DNA of 12,776 nucleotides. Origin: JARKQH01 sp964631605 (lineage in GTDB: Bacteria > Verrucomicrobiota > Verrucomicrobiia > Limisphaerales > UBA8199). The position numbers were made by a program, and so were the translations under genes. Shown piece by piece: positions 1 to 7,732 of this stretch; position 1 is the stretch's first letter; each line of letters begins with the position of its first letter. The stretch lies in assembly GCA_964631605.1 (NCBI GenBank), contig CAZVYG010000110.1, forward strand, positions 1-12,776, in the 5' to 3' direction. Under the pieces are notes generated by a model, which ran no database searches, was not told the origin of the DNA, and was given only the letters and a program-made list of their open reading frames with translations.

Positions 1-171
1 TCGGGCAGCAGACGCCAAGGAGGTGGGGGTGGGGAACCCCGCTGAAGAAACGTACTGCCACCCGAACAAGAAAAAGTTATCCCATTGTCTGAGGATGTCA
101 ACGGCCCAATCGGCCCGTATGACGTGCGGCGGCGTTAGGGATTGCAGGGGCTTTGGCGAAAGTGTGGAAGA

Positions 172-246
172 TGGTGCGCGATAGAGGGTTCGAACCTCTG
201 ACCCCTTCCGTGTCAAGGAAGTGCTCTACCACTGAGCTAACCGCGC
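172..246 (-). tRNA. tRNA-Val(GAC), CCA encoded
   Basis: Read on the minus strand this folds as a complete cloverleaf. The acceptor arms GCGCGGT and ATCGCGC pair over seven positions with one G-U. The D arm is GCTC...GAGC. The anticodon stem CTTCC/GGAAG encloses the loop TTGACAC, which gives anticodon GAC, reading valine codons GUC and GUU. The T arm AGAGG-TTCGAAC-CCTCT carries the invariant TTCGA. Discriminator A is followed by an encoded CCA. There is no long variable arm. I saw no convincing terminator downstream (towards position 1) and only a weak promoter-like pair upstream. The 171 bases beyond it hold no gene I can support. Confidence 0.96.
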
Positions 247-348
247 AGCCGGGTAAGAACCTACCGGCTTGGCCGGACACCTGCAAGGACAAATACTCCA
301 CCGCTGAAGTGCGGCATTGCTAGTGGCACGGTAACAGCTACCATCGCC

Positions 349-3300
349 ATGTTTCACATGAATGCCCTTCATGCCACCCCCGCCGGCGCCTGTTTTCTGC
401 ATTACCTCGGTATCGTCTGTGGTCTCGGGGTTCTAATGTCTCCCATCCGCGCGGCGGCGGCCGGGCCCGACCAACCCTCGCAGCCGCCCGTCTTTGCGAG
501 CTGGGCCGACCGTTTCCGAGACACTGAAGATGCGCAGGAACGGAACGCGCTAGTGGCGGAAGGAGTACGGCTGGCCGAAGCGAGGCGGGCAGTCATGCGG
601 GACCTGATCCAAAAGGATCCACGCCGGGCGCTGGCCGAAGCGCTTCCGACCGAGGCGCGCAAGCATTTGCCCTTGGAAGTGCTTGACCGTCTCGAGGAGC
701 CGATCAGTGGCCGCGGTTTCTACGGCGTCCTCATTGCGGATTACTTTGGGGAGGGCGGCCAGGCGCGTTCGGAAGTGCGGCGCGAAGCGGTGATTGGGGG
801 AAAACGGTATCAGGCATTTGTTTATGGGAATCGGCTCCGTCAAATGTCGCAGCAGGACACGCCGCTAAGCGGGATCGCGGTGGACGGCCTCATCGCCCTT
901 TACGACGATCCACTTGCCGGAGAGGGCGGAGTGGCCGAGGGGGATGAGCCGCCCACGCTGCCGGATAGCTGGACGCAAGGTCCCAAGACCCTGCTCTACA
1001 TTCGGCTGGCGTTTGCGGACAATCCCTCGGCCGACCCACAAAGTGAAACCAGTTGTTACGACGCGATCAACACGGTCAACAATTTCTTTATCGAGAATTC
1101 GTGGAACACGATGTCGCTGATCCCAACGGTCACGCCGTTGCTGGTTCTGCCGCAGACCGAGCAGTATTACAAGGACCAGGGGGAATATGTGTTGCGCACG
1201 GACGCCTTGGAACTGGCTCGGAACATGGGATACGACTCCGCCAGCTACATTCTCAACGCCATCCGTTACAACGGCGGGCCGGGCAGTTTCAGCGGCCTGG
1301 GCTACGTCGGCGGCGCCGGCATCTGGCTCAAGAGTTCGAGCGCGGGCGTGGCGGCGCATGAATGGGGCCACAACCTGGGGTTGCGCCATGCCAATTTCTG
1401 GACGGCCACCGCCGACAGCGTGATTGGTCCGGGCAGCAACAGCGAGTACGGCGACAGTTTTGATATGATGGGGTCCACCGGGAGCATGAACAACCATTTC
1501 AACCCCTCGATGCGCCGCCAGATTGAGTGGCTGCCCGAGGCTTACGTGGCCACGCTCAACGCCAGCAGCACCCAGCGGGTGCATGCGCTGGATGTGCCCA
1601 TCCCGACCCCGGGCCGCACCTACGCGGTGCGCATCCGCAAAGACCCTGACCGCGATTACTGGCTGGGTCACCGGCAGAAGTTCACGAGCAACCACTGGCT
1701 GCTCAATGGCGTCGAATTGCATTGGGACCCCTGGACCGACAGCGCCAGCGGCACGCATCTGCTGGATACCACCCCCGGATCGGTTCCCGGCAAGAACGAC
1801 AGTGCCGTCATGCTCGGCCGCACCTTCAGCGACCCCGCCGCCGATCTTCACATCACCCCCATCGCCCGGACCGGCTCGGGAACCGAGTCCGCGGTTGACG
1901 TGGTGGTGCAAATCGGCCCCTTCCCGGGGAATCGTCCGCCCGAGCTCACCCTGGGTGTAAGCCAGGCCAGCGTGCCGGTGGGCACGCCGGTCCATTTGAC
2001 GGCCTACGCCTCCGACCCTGACGACGATGCGCTGGCGTATTACTGGGACTTTGGCGATAACACCTACGGGAGCAACAGCGTCAACAGCGCCACGGTGTCC
2101 CGCTCTTTCACCACCGCCGGCCATTACACGGTCCAGTGCACAGTTACGGACATGAAGGGCAGGGTGGCCACGGACTCGGTCGTCATCACTGTCGGCTCCC
2201 CGACCACTCGCCGCATCACGGGGCGCGTTCTTGATCCCTACGGCGAGCCGGTCGAAGGCGTGCGCATGACGGCCAATGGCACCACGGCAGGCTACACGGA
2301 CAGCCTGGGGAATTACTACCTCGGAAGACTTGCCGCCGGATCGCACACAATCGCCGCGATAAAATACGGTTATGGTTTCAGCGCGGCTGGCGGCTGGGTC
2401 AACCCGGTCAACGTCAGTGCCGGCGACGCCAGCGGCATCAACTTCACCGCCACGCCCGGCCAGGGAGTCAGCCTCACCGCGCGGGATGATGATGCGACCG
2501 AAACCGCGGGCAACCCCGGCGCCTTCCGACTTACCCGCTCCGGTTTGCTCACCTCCTCGCTCGAAGTCGCCCTCCACCGGTCCGGCACGGCCACTTACTC
2601 GAGCGATTACACCACCAGCGTCGCCCTCACCGGCACGGTCAGCCGCGTCACCATTCCCGCCGGAGTCAGTTTTCTTGACTTGGCCGTGTTGCCGGTCAAC
2701 GACACGGCCAGCGAGGGGCCGGAGTTTGTCGAGCTGACCGTCTGGGCGGACGCCGGCTATGCGATCACGGGTCAGGGCGTGGCCCGAGTGAATATCGAGG
2801 ATGACGAAGTGTACAGCAAACCCACCGTGAGCGTCAGCACCACGGGGACGGCTGACAACCGCGCCACAGAAAGCGGTGATGACCATGGCTACTTCCGCGT
2901 CTATCGAACCGGCAATGTCTCCAGCAACATCACCGTCCTCTGGACCCTTGGCGGCACGGCCACCAGCGGCGTGGATTATCAAAGGATGCCCGCGTCGGTT
3001 CTCCTGGCCGCCGGGCAAACCGAGGCGCTTGTGCCGGTGATTGCGATGGATGACCTCCTGGTTGAGGGTGACGAAACGGTAACGCTTACCTTGCAGGAGA
3101 ACGCCGCCTACACCCGCGGCACCACCACCGCGCAAACGGCCACGATTGTGGATGATGACCCGCCGTTGGTCACGCTGTCCGTCGCCGATGCCACTCTGGC
3201 CGAGCCCAGCGATGCCGCCCAACTCCGCGTGACCCGCACCGGCCGTAAGGACTTCAATCTCGTGGTTTTTTACTCCCTCAGCGGCACGGCCTCCAACGGG

Positions 3301-5583
3301 GTGGATTACACAACGCCTGCCGGGTCGGTCACGATCCCCGCCGGCAGCGCCTCGGCCACCTTTAGTCTCACGCCGATCAATGACAGCCTGGTGGAGGGAG
3401 ACGAAACGGTCATTGTTGCTTTGCAGCCGGCCGTTGCCTACAACCTGGCCAACCCGGCGACCTACACGTTGACGCTGCTGGACAACGAACTGCCCACCGT
3501 CAGCCTCTCCACGCCGGATGCCACCGCCTCCGAACCCGGCAGCGATACCGCCCGGTTCGTGATCACCCGCGCCAATACGACCGCCGGTGAGCTGACGGTT
3601 TACTACTCGATCAGCGGCACGGCTATCAACGGGGCGGATTACCAGGGTTTGAGCGGCGAGGTGGTGCTGCCGGACGGTGTGGCCAGCGTCACCAACATGA
3701 TTACCCCCATTGACGACAGTATTTGCGAGAAGGCGGAAACCCTCCGGATCATCCTCTCCTCCCACGTTTCCTATAACCTCGGCAGCGCCTACACCGCCAA
3801 TCTCACCCTTACCGATAATGATCCGGCCGGACCGGCCGCCATCGGCTTCGCGTTTGCCGAGTCCGGGGCCATCGAGTCCGGTGGTTCGCGCAAAATTGCG
3901 GTTGTAGTAAGCACCAATGCCCCCGCCGCCATCAGCGTTAATTACGCGGTCACGGGCGGAACCGCCGCCGGCGGCGGGGTGGACTACACCCTCGCCGCGG
4001 GCACTTTGAACCTGAGTGCCGGCACCAATTCGGCTCCCGTGACCATCACCCTCGTGAACGACTCGGCAGCCGAGGGCGACGAAACGGTGGTCGTCACCCT
4101 CAGCAATCCCGTGGGCGCGGTCCTCGACGCTCAAGCCAGTCACTTGTTCACGATCTACGATGACGACATCAACACGGTTGCGCTTACTGTCACCGACACC
4201 ACCGCTTCCGAAACCGGGCCCGATCCGGGCGCGTTCGTCATCGCGCGCGCCGGAAGCACAGCCAATCCACTCACCGTCCTCTTCGAAGTCCTGGGCACGG
4301 CCGCCGCCGGCGCGGACTATGCGGATTTTGGCACCTCGGTCACCCTCCCGGCCGGTCAGAGCTCGGTGACCATCCCGGTCCAACCGGTGGATGACGCAAC
4401 CGATGAGCTGAATGAGACCGTCGAGCTTAAACTGGTGGCTGTTCCCGGCAGCGGCTACAAGCTCGGCGCCAGCACGGGAACCGTCACGATTACTGACAAT
4501 GACAGCCGCGCGGCCCTGCCAGTGCTCTCCGTGGTCGCGGCGGATCCCCTCGCCATTGAGGCGGCCTCGTGCGACCCGGGCCTGTTTACCATCTCCCGCG
4601 GAACGAATACCGCTGGCAATCTCACCCTCTATTTCACCGTCGGGGGCTCGGCCACCAGCGGGTCTGATTACTCTGCTCTCGGCGCTTCCGCCGTGATTTC
4701 CAATGGCCTCTCGAGCGTCTCGTTACCCGTCACCCCCCTCAACAACTCCAGCGCTGAAAACGACGAAACCGTCATCCTCACGCTTTCTTCCGCCGACACT
4801 TGCCTCCTGAATTATCCCGCCGCCGCAACGGTGATCATCGCGGACGACGACAGCGCCGTGGTGACCGTGGCGGCGACCGACCCGAATGCCGGGGAATGGG
4901 GAACCAACTCCGGCGCCTTCACCGTCACTCGGGCGGTTGCCAGCGCCGCCCCTCTGACAGTCAGTTGCCAACTGGCCGGCACCGCCACCAGCGGCGCGGA
5001 CTACCTTGCCCTCCCGCCCGGTATTCTGATTCCACCCGGCTCGACCGGCGCCGTCGTGGTCCTCACGCCCTCGGGCGACGATGGCGTGGCCGAAGGGGAC
5101 GAGACGGTGGAATTGATCCTGGCGCCCGGCAGTTATTACACGCTGGGCACGCCCTCCAGCGCCCAAGTCACGATCGCAGACCGTCCGATTGATGCCTGGC
5201 GCTTCACCCGCTTCACGCCCGCCGAACTGCTTGACCCCGGCCTTAGCGGGGATGGCGCGGACCCGGAACCCGACGGCATCGTCAACCTCCTCGAATACGC
5301 CTTCGGGCTCGATCCGAAGTCACCCGATACCGCCGGCACACCCGCGCCGGCGGAAGAGAGTGGACATCTGGCGCTCACCTACCGAAAGAGCAAATCCGCG
5401 ATTGACCTCAACTTCACCGTCGAAGCTTGCGACAGCCTTACCCTCACCAACTGGAATGGCGCCGGTCTCCAGGAACTCACGCCCGCCGACCTGGGCGATT
5501 ACTGGAGAATGACCGTGCGCGACTCCTCCCCCATGTCGAACGCTCCGGCGCGCTTCATGCGGCTGAATGTGCAACGGCAGTGA
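349..5583 (+). CDS. Giant secreted metzincin-type metalloprotease with PKD, CarboxypepD-reg-like and eight Calx-beta domains
   Basis: This 1744-residue protein should be a secreted or surface zinc protease. A hydrophobic segment at about residues 16-31 followed by an Ala-rich stretch looks like a signal peptide. The zinc site is H337-E338-W-G-H341-N-L-G-L-R-H347, the long HExxHxxGxxH metzincin form, and D372-M-M-G is the Met-turn. The sequence resembles peptidase family M11 (gametolysin). Domain order after that: PKD about 528-617 (WDFGD core), carboxypeptidase-regulatory-like about 621-704, then eight Calx-beta repeats at about 706-820, 824-937, 939-1047, 1048-1158, 1162-1273, 1274-1385, 1388-1501 and 1502-1613. 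Most repeats carry an E-G-D-E-T-V-like calcium motif and end in DDD, DND or DNE. The tail (about 1614-1744) has D-rich G-D-G-A-D-P-E-P-D-G and L-L-E-Y-A-F-G-L-D-P. Calcium binding and polymer or protein degradation outside the cell are inferred from the families. No Shine-Dalgarno site precedes the chosen ATG; the ATG at 358 is an alternative. Confidence 0.93.
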   Translation: MFHMNALHATPAGACFLHYLGIVCGLGVLMSPIRAAAAGPDQPSQPPVFASWADRFRDTEDAQERNALVAEGVRLAEARRAVMRDLIQKDPRRALAEALPTEARKHLPLEVLDRLEEPISGRGFYGVLIADYFGEGGQARSEVRREAVIGGKRYQAFVYGNRLRQMSQQDTPLSGIAVDGLIALYDDPLAGEGGVAEGDEPPTLPDSWTQGPKTLLYIRLAFADNPSADPQSETSCYDAINTVNNFFIENSWNTMSLIPTVTPLLVLPQTEQYYKDQGEYVLRTDALELARNMGYDSASYILNAIRYNGGPGSFSGLGYVGGAGIWLKSSSAGVAAHEWGHNLGLRHANFWTATADSVIGPGSNSEYGDSFDMMGSTGSMNNHFNPSMRRQIEWLPEAYVATLNASSTQRVHALDVPIPTPGRTYAVRIRKDPDRDYWLGHRQKFTSNHWLLNGVELHWDPWTDSASGTHLLDTTPGSVPGKNDSAVMLGRTFSDPAADLHITPIARTGSGTESAVDVVVQIGPFPGNRPPELTLGVSQASVPVGTPVHLTAYASDPDDDALAYYWDFGDNTYGSNSVNSATVSRSFTTAGHYTVQCTVTDMKGRVATDSVVITVGSPTTRRITGRVLDPYGEPVEGVRMTANGTTAGYTDSLGNYYLGRLAAGSHTIAAIKYGYGFSAAGGWVNPVNVSAGDASGINFTATPGQGVSLTARDDDATETAGNPGAFRLTRSGLLTSSLEVALHRSGTATYSSDYTTSVALTGTVSRVTIPAGVSFLDLAVLPVNDTASEGPEFVELTVWADAGYAITGQGVARVNIEDDEVYSKPTVSVSTTGTADNRATESGDDHGYFRVYRTGNVSSNITVLWTLGGTATSGVDYQRMPASVLLAAGQTEALVPVIAMDDLLVEGDETVTLTLQENAAYTRGTTTAQTATIVDDDPPLVTLSVADATLAEPSDAAQLRVTRTGRKDFNLVVFYSLSGTASNGVDYTTPAGSVTIPAGSASATFSLTPINDSLVEGDETVIVALQPAVAYNLANPATYTLTLLDNELPTVSLSTPDATASEPGSDTARFVITRANTTAGELTVYYSISGTAINGADYQGLSGEVVLPDGVASVTNMITPIDDSICEKAETLRIILSSHVSYNLGSAYTANLTLTDNDPAGPAAIGFAFAESGAIESGGSRKIAVVVSTNAPAAISVNYAVTGGTAAGGGVDYTLAAGTLNLSAGTNSAPVTITLVNDSAAEGDETVVVTLSNPVGAVLDAQASHLFTIYDDDINTVALTVTDTTASETGPDPGAFVIARAGSTANPLTVLFEVLGTAAAGADYADFGTSVTLPAGQSSVTIPVQPVDDATDELNETVELKLVAVPGSGYKLGASTGTVTITDNDSRAALPVLSVVAADPLAIEAASCDPGLFTISRGTNTAGNLTLYFTVGGSATSGSDYSALGASAVISNGLSSVSLPVTPLNNSSAENDETVILTLSSADTCLLNYPAAATVIIADDDSAVVTVAATDPNAGEWGTNSGAFTVTRAVASAAPLTVSCQLAGTATSGADYLALPPGILIPPGSTGAVVVLTPSGDDGVAEGDETVELILAPGSYYTLGTPSSAQVTIADRPIDAWRFTRFTPAELLDPGLSGDGADPEPDGIVNLLEYAFGLDPKSPDTAGTPAPAEESGHLALTYRKSKSAIDLNFTVEACDSLTLTNWNGAGLQELTPADLGDYWRMTVRDSSPMSNAPARFMRLNVQRQ

Positions 5584-5668
5584 AATCCCCACACCCTCAG
5601 CGCGGCAAACACGGAGCCCTGTCAGCATCGGGTCTCTTCGCGCCCTTGGTGGTCCGTTGCGGCGGGCC

Positions 5669-6097
5669 CTAATCCGACTCGCAGGCGTGCGATAATACCG
5701 AGGTAATCTCGCGGCGCAGTTCTGCGAGCGAGGGCGGTTTTTGCAGGATGGCATCCACCGGATTCGACGGGCCGCGCCGGGGCTCGTATGCGGTGATCAT
5801 GACAATGGGCTGCCGCGGCGCCAACTGCCGGATGCGGCATGCCAGTTCATCACCGCGCACCGCCGGCATGGCCAGGTCGGTGATGACCAGGTCGAACCGC
5901 TCGGGTGCGAACAAGTTTAAGGCTTCGACGCCGTCCGCCGCCTCCGTCACCTGGTGTTCATCCAGGCTGAGCAGCAGGGCGATGGCTCTTCGGACGCCCG
6001 GCTCGTCGTCCACGAGCAGGATGCGTTTTTGCCGCAGGGGGATGTTCTTCAAGGTTCTCCTATCCAAATCAACGGCGTGCCGAAGCGCCCGGCGCAT
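5669..6097 (-). CDS. Stand-alone receiver-domain response regulator (142 aa)
   Basis: The protein is a single CheY-like receiver with no output domain. Visible conserved residues are the acidic pair D30-D31 in ILLVDDE, the phospho-acceptor D74 in LVITDLAMP, the switch threonine T102 in VMITAYE, and K120 in ILQKPPS. About 20 extra residues precede the receiver core. The ATG is supported by a GGGAGG site seven bases upstream; a TTG at 6052 behind AGGAGA would give a compact 127-residue form. No histidine kinase lies nearby, so its partner is unknown. Its 3' end faces the giant protease gene and its 5' end diverges from the Spy-like gene. Single-domain receivers usually relay phosphate or act by protein binding; which applies here cannot be read from sequence. 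Confidence 0.9.
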   Translation of the reverse strand: MRRALRHAVDLDRRTLKNIPLRQKRILLVDDEPGVRRAIALLLSLDEHQVTEAADGVEALNLFAPERFDLVITDLAMPAVRGDELACRIRQLAPRQPIVMITAYEPRRGPSNPVDAILQKPPSLAELRREITSVLSHACESD

Positions 6098-6104
6098 ACA
6101 GGCG

Positions 6105-6110
6105 CCTCCC
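6105..6110 (-). promoter_or_regulatory. Ribosome binding site GGGAGG of the minus-strand receiver gene
   Basis: On the minus strand GGGAGG lies seven bases before the ATG at 6097. It is the clearest Shine-Dalgarno site of any gene here, and it decides the start in favour of ATG over the internal TTG at 6052. Most other genes in the window have no recognisable site. Confidence 0.7.
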
Positions 6111-6386
6111 TGTCTTGACGTCGTCGCCCTCGCATGCCATCAGTCTCTGTGTTCCCAATCCGATCCTCACTCAGTCTTCAGCTCGAATTCCCGCCCAGGG
6201 CATTGTCAGAGGCAAAGTCTCCGCCCGAGCGACTGCCAAGCTCCAAAACTGCACGGGCAGATTTCATGCCACTCACACGATCAAGATCAACCAACTTCAG
6301 CAACCGCAAAGGCGTGCGGCTAAAAGACCGAGCCATTCCGCAACCTCGAAAAGTAAATCAAAGACTAAACCTGTAACCATCTTGCC

Positions 6387-6442
6387 GCAAAACCGTCTTT
6401 GCAGATGAGGCACGGCAATGCCGGCAACCGCCGGAGCCGTGC
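6387..6442 (+). promoter_or_regulatory. Structured leader: two tandem hairpins before the Spy-like gene
   Basis: The first hairpin is GCAAA-ACCGTC-TTTGC (6387-6402). The second is larger: outer arms GCACGGC (6410-6416) and GCCGTGC (6436-6442), an asymmetric internal loop AATG/A, inner arms CCGGC/GCCGG and an AACC loop. All twelve pairs are Watson-Crick. An A-rich unpaired stretch of 27 bases then runs to the ATG at 6470, with no Shine-Dalgarno site. If transcribed it would form a compact 5' leader. I cannot match it to a known riboswitch class. No T-run follows it, so it is not a simple terminator. The rest of the 6098-6469 gap holds only an AT-richer stretch without a promoter I can defend. 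Confidence 0.5.
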
Positions 6443-6469
6443 ATAAGTTACTAAATAACAACAAAATAC

Positions 6470-6910
6470 ATGAAAACATATCGTCTTGGTTTGTTAGCAG
6501 CAGTGGCGCTGGCCGGCTTGGTGGCCTGTGCCTTATCGGCCTCCGCCCAGGAAGCCAAACAGGGGAAGAAGGGTGGCGACACCGAACGCCGCGGCCAAAT
6601 GGCCCAGCAGCGCGTGGAATACTTGAGCAAGGAGTTGGACCTCACGGCGGAACAAAAGACCAAACTCACCGCCCTCTTCGAGGAAGAAGGCAAGAAGATG
6701 CGCGAGATGCGCGAACTGACTCCCGAGCAACGCCGGGAGAAGGCCACCGCCATGCGCGAGGAGAACCAGAAAAAGATGAAGGAAATCCTCACGCCGGCGC
6801 AGTATGAGAAGTGGGAGAAGTCTCGCGCCGAGATGCGCAAGCGCGCTCCAGGCGAACGCAAGGGCGAGGGCAAAGGCGAAGGCAAAGCCCAAGGCAAGAA
6901 AGACGCCTAA
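6470..6910 (+). CDS. Small exported Spy/CpxP-like protein with LTxxQ motifs
   Basis: This 146-residue protein begins with a typical signal peptide (K-T-Y-R, then a hydrophobic run to about residue 22). The mature part is highly charged and helical. It contains three LTxxQ motifs: LTAEQ at 58-62, LTPEQ at 83-87 and LTPAQ at 107-111, the signature of the Spy/CpxP periplasmic chaperone or stress-sensor group. The C-terminal tail from about 127 is rich in Lys, Gly and Glu (G-E-R-K-G-E-G-K-G-E-G-K). Processing is ambiguous: L17-V-A-C20 fits a lipobox, while A24-S-A26 before Q27 fits signal peptidase I. Its position between two receiver genes suggests, but does not show, a link to envelope stress signalling. 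It ends in an intrinsic terminator, so it is probably a single-gene unit. Confidence 0.86.
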   Translation: MKTYRLGLLAAVALAGLVACALSASAQEAKQGKKGGDTERRGQMAQQRVEYLSKELDLTAEQKTKLTALFEEEGKKMREMRELTPEQRREKATAMREENQKKMKEILTPAQYEKWEKSRAEMRKRAPGERKGEGKGEGKAQGKKDA

Positions 6911-6935
6911 TCCATCCTCTCACAACCGATCTCAA

Positions 6936-6969
6936 GGGGCAGGGGAGCCAACCCTGCCTCTTTTTTTTT
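6936..6969 (+). terminator. Rho-independent terminator after the Spy-like gene
   Basis: A nine-pair stem, GGGGCAGGG (6936-6944) with CCCTGCCTC (6952-6960), includes one G-T pair and encloses the loop GAGCCAA. An uninterrupted run of T follows directly. It starts 25 bases after the stop codon at 6910 and is the strongest intrinsic terminator in the window. Confidence 0.92.
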
Positions 6970-7034
6970 CTGGCTCGTATGGCGGTATTCGATTCCCCAG
7001 CCCTGAAGCAAGTTGGCACGCCTCTGCTTTAAGC

Positions 7035-7093
7035 TGTCCATGAGCGTTCCAAAAGTGGACAAAGCGCGCATTCTGTGTCCTTAACTGGGACAC
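7035..7093. promoter_or_regulatory. Two related dyads built on TGTCC/GGACA; possible operator
   Basis: TGTCCA (7035-7040) is repeated inverted as TGGACA (7056-7061) with a 15-base gap. GTGTCC (7075-7080) is repeated inverted as GGACAC (7088-7093) with a 7-base gap. All four half-sites share TGTCC or its complement. They lie 220-280 bases before the receiver gene at 7313 and after a strong terminator, which suits a regulatory role. No known regulator can be named from the half-site, and the gap lengths differ, so a structural or chance origin is possible. Confidence 0.4.
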
Positions 7094-7149
7094 TTTGAGC
7101 CGGTTTTGGAAGAAGCGCCAGCCTGCCAGCGACCGTCGGCAGCGCTTCG

Positions 7150-7258
7150 CGAGGGCAATCCGCCCTCGAAACGGCAACAGCATCCACTTCCTTCCGGAGT
7201 ATTGCGGAGGGGATTCCGTAATCAATGGCTGTGGTTTAGACCTCCTTCGGTCAACCGC
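7150..7258 (+). other. Two hairpins in the leader of the second receiver gene
   Basis: The first hairpin is CGAGGGC-AATCC-GCCCTCG (7150-7168), seven perfect pairs. The second (7231-7258) pairs GTGGTT with AACCGC, leaves TA bulged, then pairs GACC with GGTC around the loop TCCTTC. Read on the plus strand its loop region contains ACCTCCTT, the sequence of a 16S anti-Shine-Dalgarno. The gene start at 7313 has no Shine-Dalgarno site. The 6970-7312 gap holds these hairpins and the dyads before them; I see no gene in it. Confidence 0.4.
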
Positions 7259-7312
7259 ATGCTATCACACAGCCGAGATGCAGATTCGCACTGACAAGAA
7301 CCGAGCCTGCTC

Positions 7313-7699
7313 ATGAAACCGCGGCTTCTCATAGTGGACGACGAGCAGGGCGTGTGCGACTTGCTGGCGGTTTACTTCGAGCACCGGGGACTCGAGGTCG
7401 TCACCGCTCAGTCCGATGCGGCCGCGCGATTTCTCCTGCGGCAGAACCGGTTTGATCTGGTGATTGTGGATTGGAATTTGAGCGGTAGCGGGGACGGTCT
7501 CGACCTGCTCGGCTACATCCAAGTGATGCATCCCGGCCTGCCAGCCGTCGTTTACACCGGGGTTCCGGATTCGGAGAATTTGCTCGCGCAGGCTCTCGCC
7601 GACAAGGCGGAGGCTGTCATTCGCAAAAACGGCCCACTGGCCGCGCTGGCCCGCGAGGTGGACCGAATAATCCTGGGCCCCAAGCCTCCCGCCTCTTAA
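7313..7699 (+). CDS. Stand-alone receiver-domain response regulator (128 aa)
   Basis: This is a compact CheY-like receiver without output domain. It shows D9-D10-E11 in LLIVDDE, phospho-acceptor D53 in LVIVDWNLSG, T82 in VVYTG and K105 in VIRKNG, so all residues needed for phosphorylation and switching are present. The protein fills almost the whole frame, leaving a short Pro-rich tail. It starts at an ATG with no clear ribosome site, and the transcript leader may be structured. It is convergent with the isomerase-like gene, separated from it by 33 bases. No kinase is in view. It differs clearly in sequence from the receiver gene at 5669-6097, so the two are not a recent duplication. Confidence 0.9.
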   Translation: MKPRLLIVDDEQGVCDLLAVYFEHRGLEVVTAQSDAAARFLLRQNRFDLVIVDWNLSGSGDGLDLLGYIQVMHPGLPAVVYTGVPDSENLLAQALADKAEAVIRKNGPLAALAREVDRIILGPKPPAS

Positions 7700-7732
7700 C
7701 CCGGCGTTTGGCGGCCGATCCGCAGGGCGTGC

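Noticed and set aside
98..301. 67-codon frame over the tRNA
   Set aside because: Its peptide is the translation of the tRNA-Val itself, including the familiar G-S-N-P-L-S-R-T from the T arm.
172..349. tRNA-anchored genomic island boundary
   Set aside because: No integrase gene is present and I noticed no second copy of the tRNA 3' end in the window, though I could not search exhaustively.
865..4383. 1172-codon open frame antisense to the giant protease
   Set aside because: It mirrors the Calx-beta repeats, its product is low-complexity and rich in Gly, Arg, Val and Asp with no domain I recognise, and the sense strand has clear conserved domains. Long antisense frames are expected opposite high-GC coding DNA.
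6050..6052. TTG start for the minus-strand receiver behind AGGAGA
   Set aside because: It is plausible, but the ATG at 6097 has a better-spaced GGGAGG. It is kept as an alternative.
6297..6442. Cyclic di-GMP (GEMM) riboswitch before the Spy-like gene
   Set aside because: A GCAAAG-like stretch near 6304 prompted the idea, but the paired P2/P3 arms and conserved tail do not follow in the required order.
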